From an uncultured Gammaproteobacteria bacterium (GTDB lineage: Bacteria; Pseudomonadota; Gammaproteobacteria; GCA-002705445; GCA-002716945): 38,357 bases of DNA. Below the pieces are notes generated by a model. It saw only the letters and a program-made list of their open reading frames with translations. It did no database searches and had not been told where the DNA came from. The translations under genes and the position numbers were made by a program. Shown here piece after piece: positions 22,080 through 31,837 of this stretch. The stretch spans positions 1-38,357 of the forward strand of contig CACLCV010000008.1 of NCBI GenBank assembly GCA_902605525.1. Direction: 5' to 3'. Positions within the stretch are counted from its first letter, which is position 1. Every line of letters begins with the position of its first letter.

Positions 22080-24151
22080 TGCAAACAAAAGAATTTAAAT
22101 TAGGTTCTCAAACAGTAAAAATAGATACAGGTCTCATAGCAAAGCAGGCAAACGCATCGGTAACCGTAGAAATAGATGGTACAGTCATTTTAGGTACGCT
22201 TGTCGCATCATCAGAACCTAACACAAGAGATTTTTTCCCTTTAACAGTAAATTATAATGAAAAATCTTATGCTGCAGGTAAAATACCTGGAAGTTTTTTC
22301 AAACGAGAAGGAAGACCAAGTGAAAAGGAAACATTAATAAGTCGTTTGATTGATAGACCTCTTAGGCCTTTATTTGCCGCGACTTATAACCAAGAAGTTC
22401 AAATAGTTTTAACTTTAGTGTCATACAACCCAGAAATTGATCCTGAAGTTCCAGCATTAATTGCCGCATCAACATGTGTTAAGCTTGCGGGTTTACCATT
22501 TAATGGAACATTGGGTGCAGTTAAAGTTGGTTATGAAAATAATGAATATGTTCTTAACCCTACATCATCACAGCTTGAGACATCTCTCCTAGATTTGACA
22601 GTAGCTGGGACAAACAATGCTGTCTTAATGGTTGAGTCAGAGGCTAAAGAACTTACTGAAAAACAAATGCTAGATGCTGTCAATTTTGGACATGATAAAA
22701 TGCAGGTTATCATAAAAGCTATCGACGAGCTAGTTAGTGAAATGGGTGTAAATGTTATGGAAGCAGAACCTGCAGAAGATAACTCAGAGTTATACAATTT
22801 TATGAAAACAAAATATGGTAATGAAATATCTGATGCATATCAAATAACTATCAAGCAAGACAGATATGAGAAACTATCAACATTAAAAGAGGATATAATG
22901 TCTAATGAAGCTTCTGATGAAGACCACAATTCAGAAAAATTATCCGCAGTTTTTAATGATTTAAAAAAAGATATTGTAAGAGAAAGAATTCTAAGTGGCG
23001 AAAAAAGGATTGATGGAAGAGATAGTTCGACAGTAAGACCTATATCCGTTCAAACAGGTGTCTTACCGAGGACTCATGGTTCTGCGTTATTCACCAGAGG
23101 CGAGACCCAAGCCCTAGTAGTCGCTACATTAGGCACAAATAAGGATGCTCAAATAATTGATTCACTAAATGGCAGGGTTGATGATTCATTTATTTTTCAT
23201 TATAACTTCCCACCATATTCTGTGGGAGAAATTGGAATGATTGGCTCACCAAAAAGAAGAGAAATTGGTCATGGAAAACTAGCTAGAAGAGGTGTACAAG
23301 CAGTGATGCCATCTTTAGAAGATTTTCCATATACAATTAGAGTTGTATCAGAAATTACTGAATCAAATGGTTCTAGCTCTATGGCTTCAGTATGTGGTTC
23401 AAGCTTGGCAATGATGGATGCTGGTATTCCTTTAAAAGGACCTGTTGCAGGTATTGCTATGGGTTTAGTAAAAGAAGGCGATAGACATGTAGTTCTTACT
23501 GATATTCTTGGTGATGAGGATCACTTAGGTGATATGGATTTCAAGGTAGCAGGTACTGAATCTGGTATTAACGCACTTCAAATGGACATCAAGATAGATG
23601 GAATTACTTCTGACATTATGGAGACGGCTTTAAGTCAAGCAAAAGAAGCAAGACTACATATTCTAACTGAAATGAATAAAGAGTTAAGCGAACCAAGAGA
23701 CGATGTATCTCAATTTGCACCTAGATATACTACGATGAAAGTCGATCAATCTAAGATTGCTGAAGTTATTGGTAAGGGTGGTGCAGTCATTAAATCAATA
23801 GTCGAGCAAACAGGTGCAGTTATAGATATAAATGATGACGGTGTTATTAAAATAGCTGCCTCTGATCAATCAAAAAGTGATCATGCAAAGTCAATAATAG
23901 AGGAAATCACAGCTGGTCCACAAGTTGATAAAATTTATGAAGGAAAAGTAGCAAAAATAATGGACTTTGGTGCATTTGTTGCAATCACACCTAATAAGGA
24001 TGGTCTAGTTCACATATCACAAATCAGCGAAGATAGAGTCAAAGATGTTAAAGATGTATTATCTGAAGGTGATATGGTTAAGGTAAGAGTTCTAGAAGTT
24101 GATAAACAAGGAAGAGTGAAACTAACAATGAAAGGTATAGATCAAGACTAG
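22079..24151 (+). CDS. pnp: polyribonucleotide nucleotidyltransferase
   Basis: [36 protein letters not shown] ([12 protein letters not shown]) and S1 C-terminal domains. Confidence 0.97.
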   Translation: MQTKEFKLGSQTVKIDTGLIAKQANASVTVEIDGTVILGTLVASSEPNTRDFFPLTVNYNEKSYAAGKIPGSFFKREGRPSEKETLISRLIDRPLRPLFAATYNQEVQIVLTLVSYNPEIDPEVPALIAASTCVKLAGLPFNGTLGAVKVGYENNEYVLNPTSSQLETSLLDLTVAGTNNAVLMVESEAKELTEKQMLDAVNFGHDKMQVIIKAIDELVSEMGVNVMEAEPAEDNSELYNFMKTKYGNEISDAYQITIKQDRYEKLSTLKEDIMSNEASDEDHNSEKLSAVFNDLKKDIVRERILSGEKRIDGRDSSTVRPISVQTGVLPRTHGSALFTRGETQALVVATLGTNKDAQIIDSLNGRVDDSFIFHYNFPPYSVGEIGMIGSPKRREIGHGKLARRGVQAVMPSLEDFPYTIRVVSEITESNGSSSMASVCGSSLAMMDAGIPLKGPVAGIAMGLVKEGDRHVVLTDILGDEDHLGDMDFKVAGTESGINALQMDIKIDGITSDIMETALSQAKEARLHILTEMNKELSEPRDDVSQFAPRYTTMKVDQSKIAEVIGKGGAVIKSIVEQTGAVIDINDDGVIKIAASDQSKSDHAKSIIEEITAGPQVDKIYEGKVAKIMDFGAFVAITPNKDGLVHISQISEDRVKDVKDVLSEGDMVKVRVLEVDKQGRVKLTMKGIDQD

Positions 24152-24158
24152 TCCTGCA

Positions 24159-24590
24159 TTAGTCCATCTGAGTTTTTTCTAACTTTTCATGCCTTTCTTG
24201 AGCTTCGATTGAAAGTGTAGCTATAGGCCTAGCTTCTAATCTTTTTATTCCTATTGGTTCACCTGTATCCTCGCAGTAACCATAAGACCCATCATCTATT
24301 CGATTAAGCGCTTGATCAATTTTTGATATTAACTTTCTCTCTCTATCACGAGTTCTTAATTCTAATCTAAATTCTTCCTCTTGTGTTGCTGCATCATTTG
24401 GATCTGATAATTTAGACGAGTCTTGTTTCATATGATCCATTGTTTTTTCAGCTTCTGACATGAGTAATTTTTTCCATGAGTAAAGAATATTTTTAAAGTG
24501 ATTAATCTGTTCTAAAGACATATAGTTTTCACCTTTTTTAGGTTTATATGGTTTGAAGTTAAGATATTTCTCTAAATTAGATGTAGCCAT
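24159..24590 (-). CDS. dksA: DksA-family RNA polymerase-binding protein with degenerate zinc finger
   Basis: Coiled-coil D..D region (SDPNDAATQEEEFRLELRTRDRERKLISKID) and YGYCEDTGEPIGIKRLEARPIATLSIEAQERHE. Confidence 0.9.
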   Translation of the reverse strand: MATSNLEKYLNFKPYKPKKGENYMSLEQINHFKNILYSWKKLLMSEAEKTMDHMKQDSSKLSDPNDAATQEEEFRLELRTRDRERKLISKIDQALNRIDDGSYGYCEDTGEPIGIKRLEARPIATLSIEAQERHEKLEKTQMD

Positions 24591-24604
24591 ACCGATAGAT
24601 TATT

Positions 24605-24630
24605 TTGCTATTTGTTTGACATCATAGCAA
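24605..24630. repeat. inverted repeat in dksA/xseA intergenic region
   Basis: TTGCTAT (24605-24611) / ATAGCAA (24624-24630), 12-nt loop. Confidence 0.5.
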
Positions 24631-24637
24631 GTCTTTT

Positions 24638-25960
24638 TTACTTTTTTCTTTCAACATGTATTGAACCATCAGATAGTTGTATTTGAAGCTCGCAATGTAA
24701 CGTAACATCATTAATACTTTTTACAATTTTATTATTTTTGTCTCTGACAATGGCGTAACCTTGACTTAATAATAAATTAGGATTAATTTGCTTTATTTGT
24801 TGTAACTTAAGATTAATAATTTCTTTTCGAGTAATAATTTTAGAATTTAAAGTCTTTTTTATATTTCTAAATACTTTATTGATAACAATACTATAATCAT
24901 CAATATTTATTGATAACTCTTTTACTAACCTCATCTGTCTGTATTTATAATCTTCTACAGACTTATTGCTTATTTTAAATTTATTCTCTAAAGCTTTACT
25001 TAATAATTTTCTCTTGTGATTAAATTCTTTTGAAATATCACTAATAATCTTTATAGGTCTACTTATTTTAATAATAGCTAAAAAACCTTTTAATTTATTT
25101 TGTAATGAAGTAATTAAATTATTGCTTAATTTCATAAGTGCAATTTCAATATAATCTATGTCTTGTTTAAGTGTTAGGATGTCAGGAACTGATTTAATAG
25201 CTGCAGCTGTAGGAGTTTCTTGCGCAGAGTCCGATGCGTAATCTGCAAGTGTTACATCCGGTTTATGTCCAATTCCAGTAATGGTGGGTATTGATGAAGC
25301 AGATATCTCTCTTACCAAATTTTCATCATTAAATGCCATTAGGTCTTGAAGTGAGCCGCCACCTCGTACGATTAAAACAACATCCACGAAAGCATCTTTA
25401 TTTATTCTTTTGAGCTGTTTAATTAAATTTCTTGGAGCTAGTTCACCTTGAACTATAGATGGATATATATAAAGCTTTGATAAAGGATATTTTTCATTTA
25501 GTTTAGAGCAGACATCTTTAAGAGCATGGCTATCTTGTGCTGTTAATATTCCTATTGCACCAGGATATCTAGGTAAATCTTTCTTATTATCAAATATACC
25601 TTCATCAGATAGTTTCTTTTTAAGCTTTTCAATTTCTTTTTTTATAAACCCATCACCAAACTCTGATAATTCAATTATATTAAGTTGAAATTGTGCAAAA
25701 CCAGCATAAAAATCTACTTTTGCTGAGACTATTACTTCTTTGTGCAGATATTCGGATAAATCAAGACTATTTAAAGAACCTTTCCACATAACACAACTAA
25801 CTGTACTATTTAAGTTGCTATCTCTTAATTTAAAATATTGATGACCTCTTGAGGATCTATAATCCGATATTTCACCTTTGACCGTAATAGGGTATTGAAA
25901 AGCAAGCAAAATTGCTTCTCTAGCTTCAGTATTAAGTTCAGAAACGCTATATATTTTCAT
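24638..25960 (-). CDS. xseA: exodeoxyribonuclease VII large subunit
   Basis: OB-fold N-term VKGEISDYRSSRGHQYFKLRDS; GIGHKPDVTLADYASDSAQETPTAAA. Confidence 0.95.
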   Translation of the reverse strand: MKIYSVSELNTEAREAILLAFQYPITVKGEISDYRSSRGHQYFKLRDSNLNSTVSCVMWKGSLNSLDLSEYLHKEVIVSAKVDFYAGFAQFQLNIIELSEFGDGFIKKEIEKLKKKLSDEGIFDNKKDLPRYPGAIGILTAQDSHALKDVCSKLNEKYPLSKLYIYPSIVQGELAPRNLIKQLKRINKDAFVDVVLIVRGGGSLQDLMAFNDENLVREISASSIPTITGIGHKPDVTLADYASDSAQETPTAAAIKSVPDILTLKQDIDYIEIALMKLSNNLITSLQNKLKGFLAIIKISRPIKIISDISKEFNHKRKLLSKALENKFKISNKSVEDYKYRQMRLVKELSINIDDYSIVINKVFRNIKKTLNSKIITRKEIINLKLQQIKQINPNLLLSQGYAIVRDKNNKIVKSINDVTLHCELQIQLSDGSIHVERKK

Positions 25961-25983
25961 TTTTTAACTTTTCGTAAATAGAT

Positions 25984-26004
25984 ATTCTATGTATAATATA
26001 GAAT
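25984..26004. promoter_or_regulatory. palindrome containing TATAAT at guaB start
   Basis: ATTCTAT-GTATAAT-ATAGAAT; TATAAT at 25992-25997, 5 nt before guaB ATG. Confidence 0.5.
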
Positions 26005-27493
26005 GGTAGGTAGGACACATCAATCACGAACTAAAGTATTTTCTGAAGAAGCTCTAGCTTTTGATGACGTCTTACTTGTACCATCTTACTCTGATATCTT
26101 ACCTATAAATGTAAATTTATCATCTTTTTTGACTAAATCTTTAGAATTAAAAACTCCTATAATATCAGCTGCAATGGATACAGTTACAGAATCAAAAATG
26201 GCTATCACACTTGCAAGTGAAGGAGGGATAGGAATCATACACAAAAATTTATCTATAGATGATCAGGCTAAACAAGTGAGATTTGTAAAAAAATATGAAA
26301 GTGGCGTCATAAATAACCCTGTTACCGCCAATGCGAGTTCAACAGTCTCTGAGATTAATAAAATTACAGAACGATTTGGTATATCTGGTGTGCCAATAGT
26401 AGATAATAAAAATCTGATTGGCATTGTCACTAATAGGGACCTTAGATTTGTGGAAAACTCAAATACTAAAGTGTCATCTATAATGACTCCTAAAGATAAG
26501 TTGATTACTGTGACAGAAAATTATACTAAAAAGAAAGTTATAGATTTATTAAGAAAAAATAGGATTGAAAAAGTATTAATTGTTAACAGTAAATACCAAT
26601 TAAAAGGAATGATTACTTTCAAAGATATACAAAAATCATCTACATACCCAAATGCATCAAAAGATATAAACGGTAGTCTGTTAGTTGGTGCAGCTGTGAG
26701 CACAAGCAAAGAATCCTTTGAAAGAATTGATGCTTTAGTTAAAGAAAATGTTGACGTAATTACTATTGATACTGCTCATGGACATTCTAAATCTGTTATT
26801 GATACTCTAAAGTATATTAAAAATAAATATCCTGCTCAACAAGTAATAGTTGGAAATATAGCGACTGCTGATGCTGCTGAACTCTTAATTAAGAATGGTG
26901 CAGATGCAATAAAAGTAGGAATAGGCCCTGGCTCAATCTGTACTACGAGAATAGTAGCTGGAGTTGGTGTGCCGCAACTTTCAGCAATCTATCATTGTTC
27001 TAAAATAGCAAATAAACATAAAATACCATTAATAGCAGATGGTGGAATACGATATTCTGGTGATATTGCTAAAGCAATAGCCGCTGGCGCTGACTCTGTT
27101 ATGTTAGGTGGCCTTCTTGCAGGTACGGATGAATCACCAGGTGAAGTAGAGATGTTTGAGGGAAGAACTTACAAGTCTTATCGTGGAATGGGATCAATTG
27201 GAGCTATGCAAAGCGGCTCTAAAGATAGATATTTTCAAGATCATCACAGTGAAAGTAAAAAACTTATACCAGAAGGCATAGAAGGCAGAGTTCCATATAA
27301 AGGAACCATGAAAACAATCCTTCATCAACTAACAGGTGGGTTGCGATCCAGTATGGGATATTTAGGTTGTAAAAATATAAAATTAATGAAAACAAAAACC
27401 AATTTTATAAAAATTTCTAATTCTTCAAAAATAGAGAGTCACACTCATGATGTTGCAATTGTAAAAGAGCCTCCAAATTATCAACCTAAATAA
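26003..27493 (+). CDS. guaB: IMP dehydrogenase
   Basis: [21 protein letters not shown] domains, [20 protein letters not shown]. Confidence 0.97.
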   Translation: MVGRTHQSRTKVFSEEALAFDDVLLVPSYSDILPINVNLSSFLTKSLELKTPIISAAMDTVTESKMAITLASEGGIGIIHKNLSIDDQAKQVRFVKKYESGVINNPVTANASSTVSEINKITERFGISGVPIVDNKNLIGIVTNRDLRFVENSNTKVSSIMTPKDKLITVTENYTKKKVIDLLRKNRIEKVLIVNSKYQLKGMITFKDIQKSSTYPNASKDINGSLLVGAAVSTSKESFERIDALVKENVDVITIDTAHGHSKSVIDTLKYIKNKYPAQQVIVGNIATADAAELLIKNGADAIKVGIGPGSICTTRIVAGVGVPQLSAIYHCSKIANKHKIPLIADGGIRYSGDIAKAIAAGADSVMLGGLLAGTDESPGEVEMFEGRTYKSYRGMGSIGAMQSGSKDRYFQDHHSESKKLIPEGIEGRVPYKGTMKTILHQLTGGLRSSMGYLGCKNIKLMKTKTNFIKISNSSKIESHTHDVAIVKEPPNYQPK

Positions 27494-29037
27494 TGATATC
27501 TGAAAGAGATTTAATTCTAATTCTAGATTTTGGTTCCCAATACACACAGTTGATTGCGAGGCGAATACGTGAACAGGGAATTTATAGTCTTGTAAAATCA
27601 TATGATACTGATATTAGCGAAATAGGGAACTTGAACCCAAAGGGTATAATTTTAAGTGGTGGACCAAATTCTGTAAACTTAAAGCAAACACTCAGGCCCT
27701 GCAAAGAGATATTTTCCTTAGAAATACCTATATTAGGAATATGTTATGGTATGCAATTACTTTCTAAAGAATTCGGAGGGAAGGTAATTAAGTCAAGCAA
27801 AAAAGAATTTGGTGATTCAAAATTCAAAATCAGTAAAAAATCCCAAATATTTAAAGATATCAAAATTAATATAGAACATAAAGTTTGGATGAGTCACTCA
27901 GATAAAGTGATTAATGTTCCTAAAAACTTTACTAAAATTGGAGAAAGCACAAATTCAAAAATTGCAGCATTTGAAAATACAAACGCAGATATTTTTGGAA
28001 TTCAATTTCATCCCGAGGTAACACATACATCTATTGGAAAAAAAATACTCAAAAACTTTATTTTGATTTGTAAATGTAAGAAATCATGGACAGCAAGTAA
28101 AATTAGTAAAGAGATGATTCATAAAATTAAATCAGATATTGGAGATGATAAAGTAATACTTGCGCTGTCTGGCGGTGTCGATTCTTCAGTTGTAGCAGCA
28201 ATATTAAGTAAGGCTATTGGAAAGCAGCTATCATGTATTTTCATTGACACTGGATTATTGAGAAAAAATGAGACAATTGAAGTGAAAAATATTACTTCTT
28301 CATTAAAAATAAATCTTATAACTGTTGATGCTTCAAGAAAATTCTTGTTAGCACTTCGTGGAGTGAAGGATCCGGAGAAAAAGAGAAAAATTATTGGAAA
28401 ATGCTTTATAGATATCTTTAATGCTGAAGCTAAAAAAATTAAAAATGTAAAATATCTTGGTCAAGGAACTATTTATCCTGATGTAATTGAATCATCATCA
28501 AAAAACTCTGAGTCAGATGTTATTAAATCACATCATAATGTTGGTGGTCTCCCTAAAAAAATGAAATTAAAGCTTGTTGAACCTATAAGAGATTTATTTA
28601 AAGACGAAGTGAGAAAGGTAGGTCTTGAGCTTGGTTTACCTAAAGCTTTAATTAACAGACATCCATTCCCAGGTCCAGGTTTAGCGGTTCGAATACTTGG
28701 AGAGATCAATCATGAGAAGATAAAAATCCTTCAAGAAGTAGATCATATCTTTATTGATGAATTAAGAAATCAAAATTTATATAATAAAATAGATCAAGCT
28801 TTAGCAGTCTTAATACCCTCAAAATCTGTTGGTGTTATGGGCGATAAGAGACAGTATGGATATGTTATTGCGTTGAGAGCAGTGAACACGACAGATTTTA
28901 TGACTGCATCAGCTTGTCAGATAAGTCATCAAACTTTAAATAATATTTCTACAAGAATAGTGAATGAAGTCAACGGTGTAGCAAGAGTGGTTTATGATAT
29001 TACATCAAAGCCACCTGGAACAATAGAGTGGGAGTAA
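27493..29037 (+). CDS. guaA: GMP synthase (glutamine-hydrolysing)
   Basis: ILDFGSQYTQLIARRIRE, GICYGMQLL, ALSGGVDSSVVAAIL, C-terminal PPGTIEWE. Confidence 0.97.
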   Translation: MISERDLILILDFGSQYTQLIARRIREQGIYSLVKSYDTDISEIGNLNPKGIILSGGPNSVNLKQTLRPCKEIFSLEIPILGICYGMQLLSKEFGGKVIKSSKKEFGDSKFKISKKSQIFKDIKINIEHKVWMSHSDKVINVPKNFTKIGESTNSKIAAFENTNADIFGIQFHPEVTHTSIGKKILKNFILICKCKKSWTASKISKEMIHKIKSDIGDDKVILALSGGVDSSVVAAILSKAIGKQLSCIFIDTGLLRKNETIEVKNITSSLKINLITVDASRKFLLALRGVKDPEKKRKIIGKCFIDIFNAEAKKIKNVKYLGQGTIYPDVIESSSKNSESDVIKSHHNVGGLPKKMKLKLVEPIRDLFKDEVRKVGLELGLPKALINRHPFPGPGLAVRILGEINHEKIKILQEVDHIFIDELRNQNLYNKIDQALAVLIPSKSVGVMGDKRQYGYVIALRAVNTTDFMTASACQISHQTLNNISTRIVNEVNGVARVVYDITSKPPGTIEWE

Positions 29038-29068
29038 GCCTTTAACCTTCAAAATTATTTTAGATTAT

Positions 29069-29422
29069 ATGAGACATAATCTTAATTTTATTTATGATAA
29101 TTGGTTAGTAATTACTGCTGCATTATCAGTTGTCATAATATTCTTCTCATTCTTTTCAGTAACTTCTCATTCTATGATACAAAGCACTGATAAATATTTA
29201 CATACAGCCGCATATTTTTTTTTAAGCTTTTCTGCTTCTCTTAGAAAACCAACTAATTATATTTTAATATTTATTTATTTTATCTTCTTTGGAATTGTAA
29301 TTGAATTGATACAGCCATATTTTGATCGCTATTTTGAATTATCAGACATTTTGGCTAACTCTCTTGGTATTTTTTTAGCAATAACTTTTGCAGATTTCCT
29401 CAGAAAATATTATTCTTATTAA
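29069..29422 (+). CDS. VanZ-like membrane protein
   Basis: DKYLHTAAYFFLSF, FGIVIELIQPYF..Y.E.SDILANSLGI pattern of the VanZ-like family. Confidence 0.7.
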   Translation: MRHNLNFIYDNWLVITAALSVVIIFFSFFSVTSHSMIQSTDKYLHTAAYFFLSFSASLRKPTNYILIFIYFIFFGIVIELIQPYFDRYFELSDILANSLGIFLAITFADFLRKYYSY

Positions 29423-29773
29423 ATGTCAGAGGCACTTTTTTATCATAACCCTAAATGTAGTAAATCCAGAAAAGCCCTTGAAATAATTGGTACTCATAAT
29501 ATTAATACTAAAGTAATACTTTATCTTAAAGATAAAATTACTAAGAGTATGCTTAAAGAGATACTTGATTCATCTGGACTATCGATTAGAGATATTATCA
29601 GAAGTAATGAAAGGGAATATAGAGAGAATAATCTAGATAATCTTAATCTTACCAAAGATGAACTTCTGGATCTTATACTCAAACACCCTAAACTACTTCA
29701 ACGGCCAGTATTTGTTTTCAAAAATAAAGCAATTATAGGTCGACCGCCTGAAGATGTTCTAAAAATTATATAA
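29423..29773 (+). CDS. arsC: ArsC/Spx-family reductase (arsenate reductase, glutaredoxin type)
   Basis: FYHNPKCSKSRKALEII with active-site Cys; LLQRPVFVFKNKAIIGRPPEDVL. Confidence 0.88.
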   Translation: MSEALFYHNPKCSKSRKALEIIGTHNINTKVILYLKDKITKSMLKEILDSSGLSIRDIIRSNEREYRENNLDNLNLTKDELLDLILKHPKLLQRPVFVFKNKAIIGRPPEDVLKII

Positions 29774-29781
29774 ATTTATAG

Positions 29782-29810
29782 TTGTACCTCTCAAATAGTT
29801 CATATATCAT
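29782..29810 (+). promoter_or_regulatory. candidate lexA promoter
   Basis: TTGTAC (29782-29787), 17-nt spacer, TATCAT (29805-29810). Confidence 0.5.
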
Positions 29811-29832
29811 ATGAGAACTTAATGAGAACTTA
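29811..29832. promoter_or_regulatory. candidate LexA operator: perfect tandem 11-bp repeat ATGAGAACTTA x2 (GAAC-N7-GAAC)
   Basis: 29811-29821 and 29822-29832 are identical; immediately downstream of the putative -10 and ending at the lexA start codon. Confidence 0.6.
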
Positions 29833-30434
29833 TGAAAGAATATTCTACTTTAACAACCAAGGAACAAAAGACCTATGACTTCATCGTTAGGTATTCAAAA
29901 AAATTCGGAAAATATCCCTTATTAACAGAAATTGCAAAGGGTATAGGGATTACATCAAAAGGTGTAGCGCATAGATATGTAAAATCTTTAGAAAAAGCAG
30001 GTAAAATCTTAAGATTTTCAAATAAACATCGTGGTATTTCTACAATAGATAAAGGCCCTCTTTTTTTAAAATCTTTAGGAAAGATTGCAGCTGGTGGGCC
30101 TATTGAAGCAATAACTGATCAACAAAGAATTGAACTTGAATACTTGTTTACCAATAAAAAATCATACGCGCTCAAGGTAAAAGGAGAATCAATGATAGAT
30201 GCAGGTATAAATGATGGAGATTGGGTAATCATTGAAGAAAGTAAAAAATTCTATAAGTCAAAAGTACATGTAATTTTAATTGACAATCAAGATGTGACTT
30301 TAAAATATATAGAAAAGGCAAGCCCAGGAGAGATAAAATTAATTCCTGCAAACAAAACATATAAAGAAACAATTTACCCTGTTGAAAGAATTTCTATTCA
30401 AGGATATGTAGTTGGACAAGTAAGAATATACTAA
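29832..30434 (+). CDS. lexA: LexA-family SOS repressor / S24 autopeptidase
   Basis: N-terminal wHTH, AAG cleavage site (KIAAGGPIEA), VKGESMIDAGINDGDWVII (Ser), DVTLKYIE (Lys). Confidence 0.93.
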   Translation: MKEYSTLTTKEQKTYDFIVRYSKKFGKYPLLTEIAKGIGITSKGVAHRYVKSLEKAGKILRFSNKHRGISTIDKGPLFLKSLGKIAAGGPIEAITDQQRIELEYLFTNKKSYALKVKGESMIDAGINDGDWVIIEESKKFYKSKVHVILIDNQDVTLKYIEKASPGEIKLIPANKTYKETIYPVERISIQGYVVGQVRIY

Positions 30435-31651
30435 TGAGTGAAAAAATCTTTATTCACGTAGATATGAATGCATTTTTTGCCTCAATAGAACAAAGAGATT
30501 ATCCAAAACTTTTGGGAAAACCTGTAGCTGTAACTAATGGAGAGCATGGCTCATGTATTATTACTTCTTCATATGAAGCTAGAGCATTTGGCATAAAAAC
30601 AGGAATGAGGATTTCTGATGGAAGAAAAATTTGTCCTCGCTTAGTTCAAAGACCATCAAGACCAAAAGTATACGCAGAAACATCAACAAGAATAATGAAT
30701 ATACTGCATAATATAACTCCTGATATTCAAATATACTCAGTTGATGAAGCTTTTCTAGAATTAACAAATTGTATGAAAATTTATAAGGAAATTAATCATG
30801 TTATATACAAGATTAAAGATCTTATTTATGAATCAGAAAACCTTAAATGTTCGATTGGTATATCATTTAGTAAATCATTAGCAAAATATGCTTCAAAAAT
30901 TAATAAACCAGATGGAATAACTTATATTAATAAAAATAATTATCACGAATATCTAGATAATGCACCAATAGATACTTTGTGCGGGGTATCAACAGGAGTT
31001 AAAAGTTTTTTAAACCATCATGGTGTTCACAAATGTTCTGATATGAAGAAGTTACCTATAAGTATTCTTTCTAATAGGTTTGGTAATATTGGCAAAAAGA
31101 TATGGCTGATGGCAAATGGAAATGATTTTGAAGGACTCATTTCAGACTTAAATCATCCGAAAAGTCTTGGTCATGGAAAAGTATTAAAGCCTAATACAAA
31201 AAGTAGCTATTTAATAAAAAAAGTATTCCTAAGAATGTCAAATAAATTAGCATTACGTTTACGTAAATCTAATTATGAATCAAATATTTTCTTAATAGGT
31301 GTAAAAATAAAAGCAGGGTGGATACAAAAGAAAATCAAAATAGAGAAAGCTACGTGTAATCGAAATGATATATTTAATATTTGTTTATCTTATCTAAATC
31401 TGTTCGAAAAAAATACGGGCATTTATCAAGTTCAAGTTACAGCTTTAAACCCCTTAAAGAAGAATACGCAAATGGACATTTTCAGTGAAGATAATCATAA
31501 GAGTGAAGTTTTAGATCTAGCACTAGAGAACATATATGATAAGTTTGGCCCCGAGACTATTAAGCCCGCTCGCTTAATTAGTGACCATACAGATAGCCCA
31601 GACGTAATAGCCCCAGCATGGAGACCGAGTGGACATCGAAAATCGGTATAA
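30434..31651 (+). CDS. dinB: Y-family DNA polymerase (DinB/Pol IV-like)
   Basis: HVDMNAFFASIEQRDYP, SVDEAFLELT, SFSKSLAKYASKINKPDG; clamp-binding-like QMDIF; start overlaps lexA stop. Confidence 0.9.
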   Translation: MSEKIFIHVDMNAFFASIEQRDYPKLLGKPVAVTNGEHGSCIITSSYEARAFGIKTGMRISDGRKICPRLVQRPSRPKVYAETSTRIMNILHNITPDIQIYSVDEAFLELTNCMKIYKEINHVIYKIKDLIYESENLKCSIGISFSKSLAKYASKINKPDGITYINKNNYHEYLDNAPIDTLCGVSTGVKSFLNHHGVHKCSDMKKLPISILSNRFGNIGKKIWLMANGNDFEGLISDLNHPKSLGHGKVLKPNTKSSYLIKKVFLRMSNKLALRLRKSNYESNIFLIGVKIKAGWIQKKIKIEKATCNRNDIFNICLSYLNLFEKNTGIYQVQVTALNPLKKNTQMDIFSEDNHKSEVLDLALENIYDKFGPETIKPARLISDHTDSPDVIAPAWRPSGHRKSV

Positions 31652-31682
31652 AAAAAGGCCGAGGGGGTAGATTCGGCCTTTC
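31651..31682 (+). terminator. Rho-independent terminator-like hairpin after dinB
   Basis: AAAAAAGGCCGA-GGGGGTAGAT-TCGGCCTTTC; 6-bp GC-rich stem flanked by A and T tracts. Confidence 0.7.
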
Positions 31683-31708
31683 ATTAAAGGGGTGGGGATA
31701 TGACATCT

Positions 31709-31727
31709 TGTCTGTATCCTGTCTATA
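31709..31727 (-). promoter_or_regulatory. 11-bp-period direct repeat (TGTCTGTA/TGTCTATA), possible MerR/CarH operator
   Basis: TGTCTGTA 31709-31716 and TGTCTATA 31720-31727; on the minus strand TATAGACA...TACAGACA. Confidence 0.45.
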
Positions 31728-31815
31728 ACATTACTCTAACAAAATAGACATGTCAATAATAAATATGAACAAAAACTATACAAATATCAAAAATAATGAT
31801 ACTGTCTGAAAAATA

Positions 31816-31837
31816 ATAGACAATACTTTGACAAATG
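31816..31837 (+). promoter_or_regulatory. 11-bp tandem half-sites ATAGACAATAC-TTTGACAAATG overlapping a consensus -35 (TTGACA)
   Basis: Both units fit the nTnnACAnnnn pattern; TTGACA at 31828-31833, TATAATAAT at 31848-31856. Confidence 0.5.

Noticed and set aside
24605-24650. Hairpin plus T-tract on the + strand as a terminator
   Set aside because: No + strand gene ends here (pnp ends at 24151 and dksA is antisense); arms are AT-rich.
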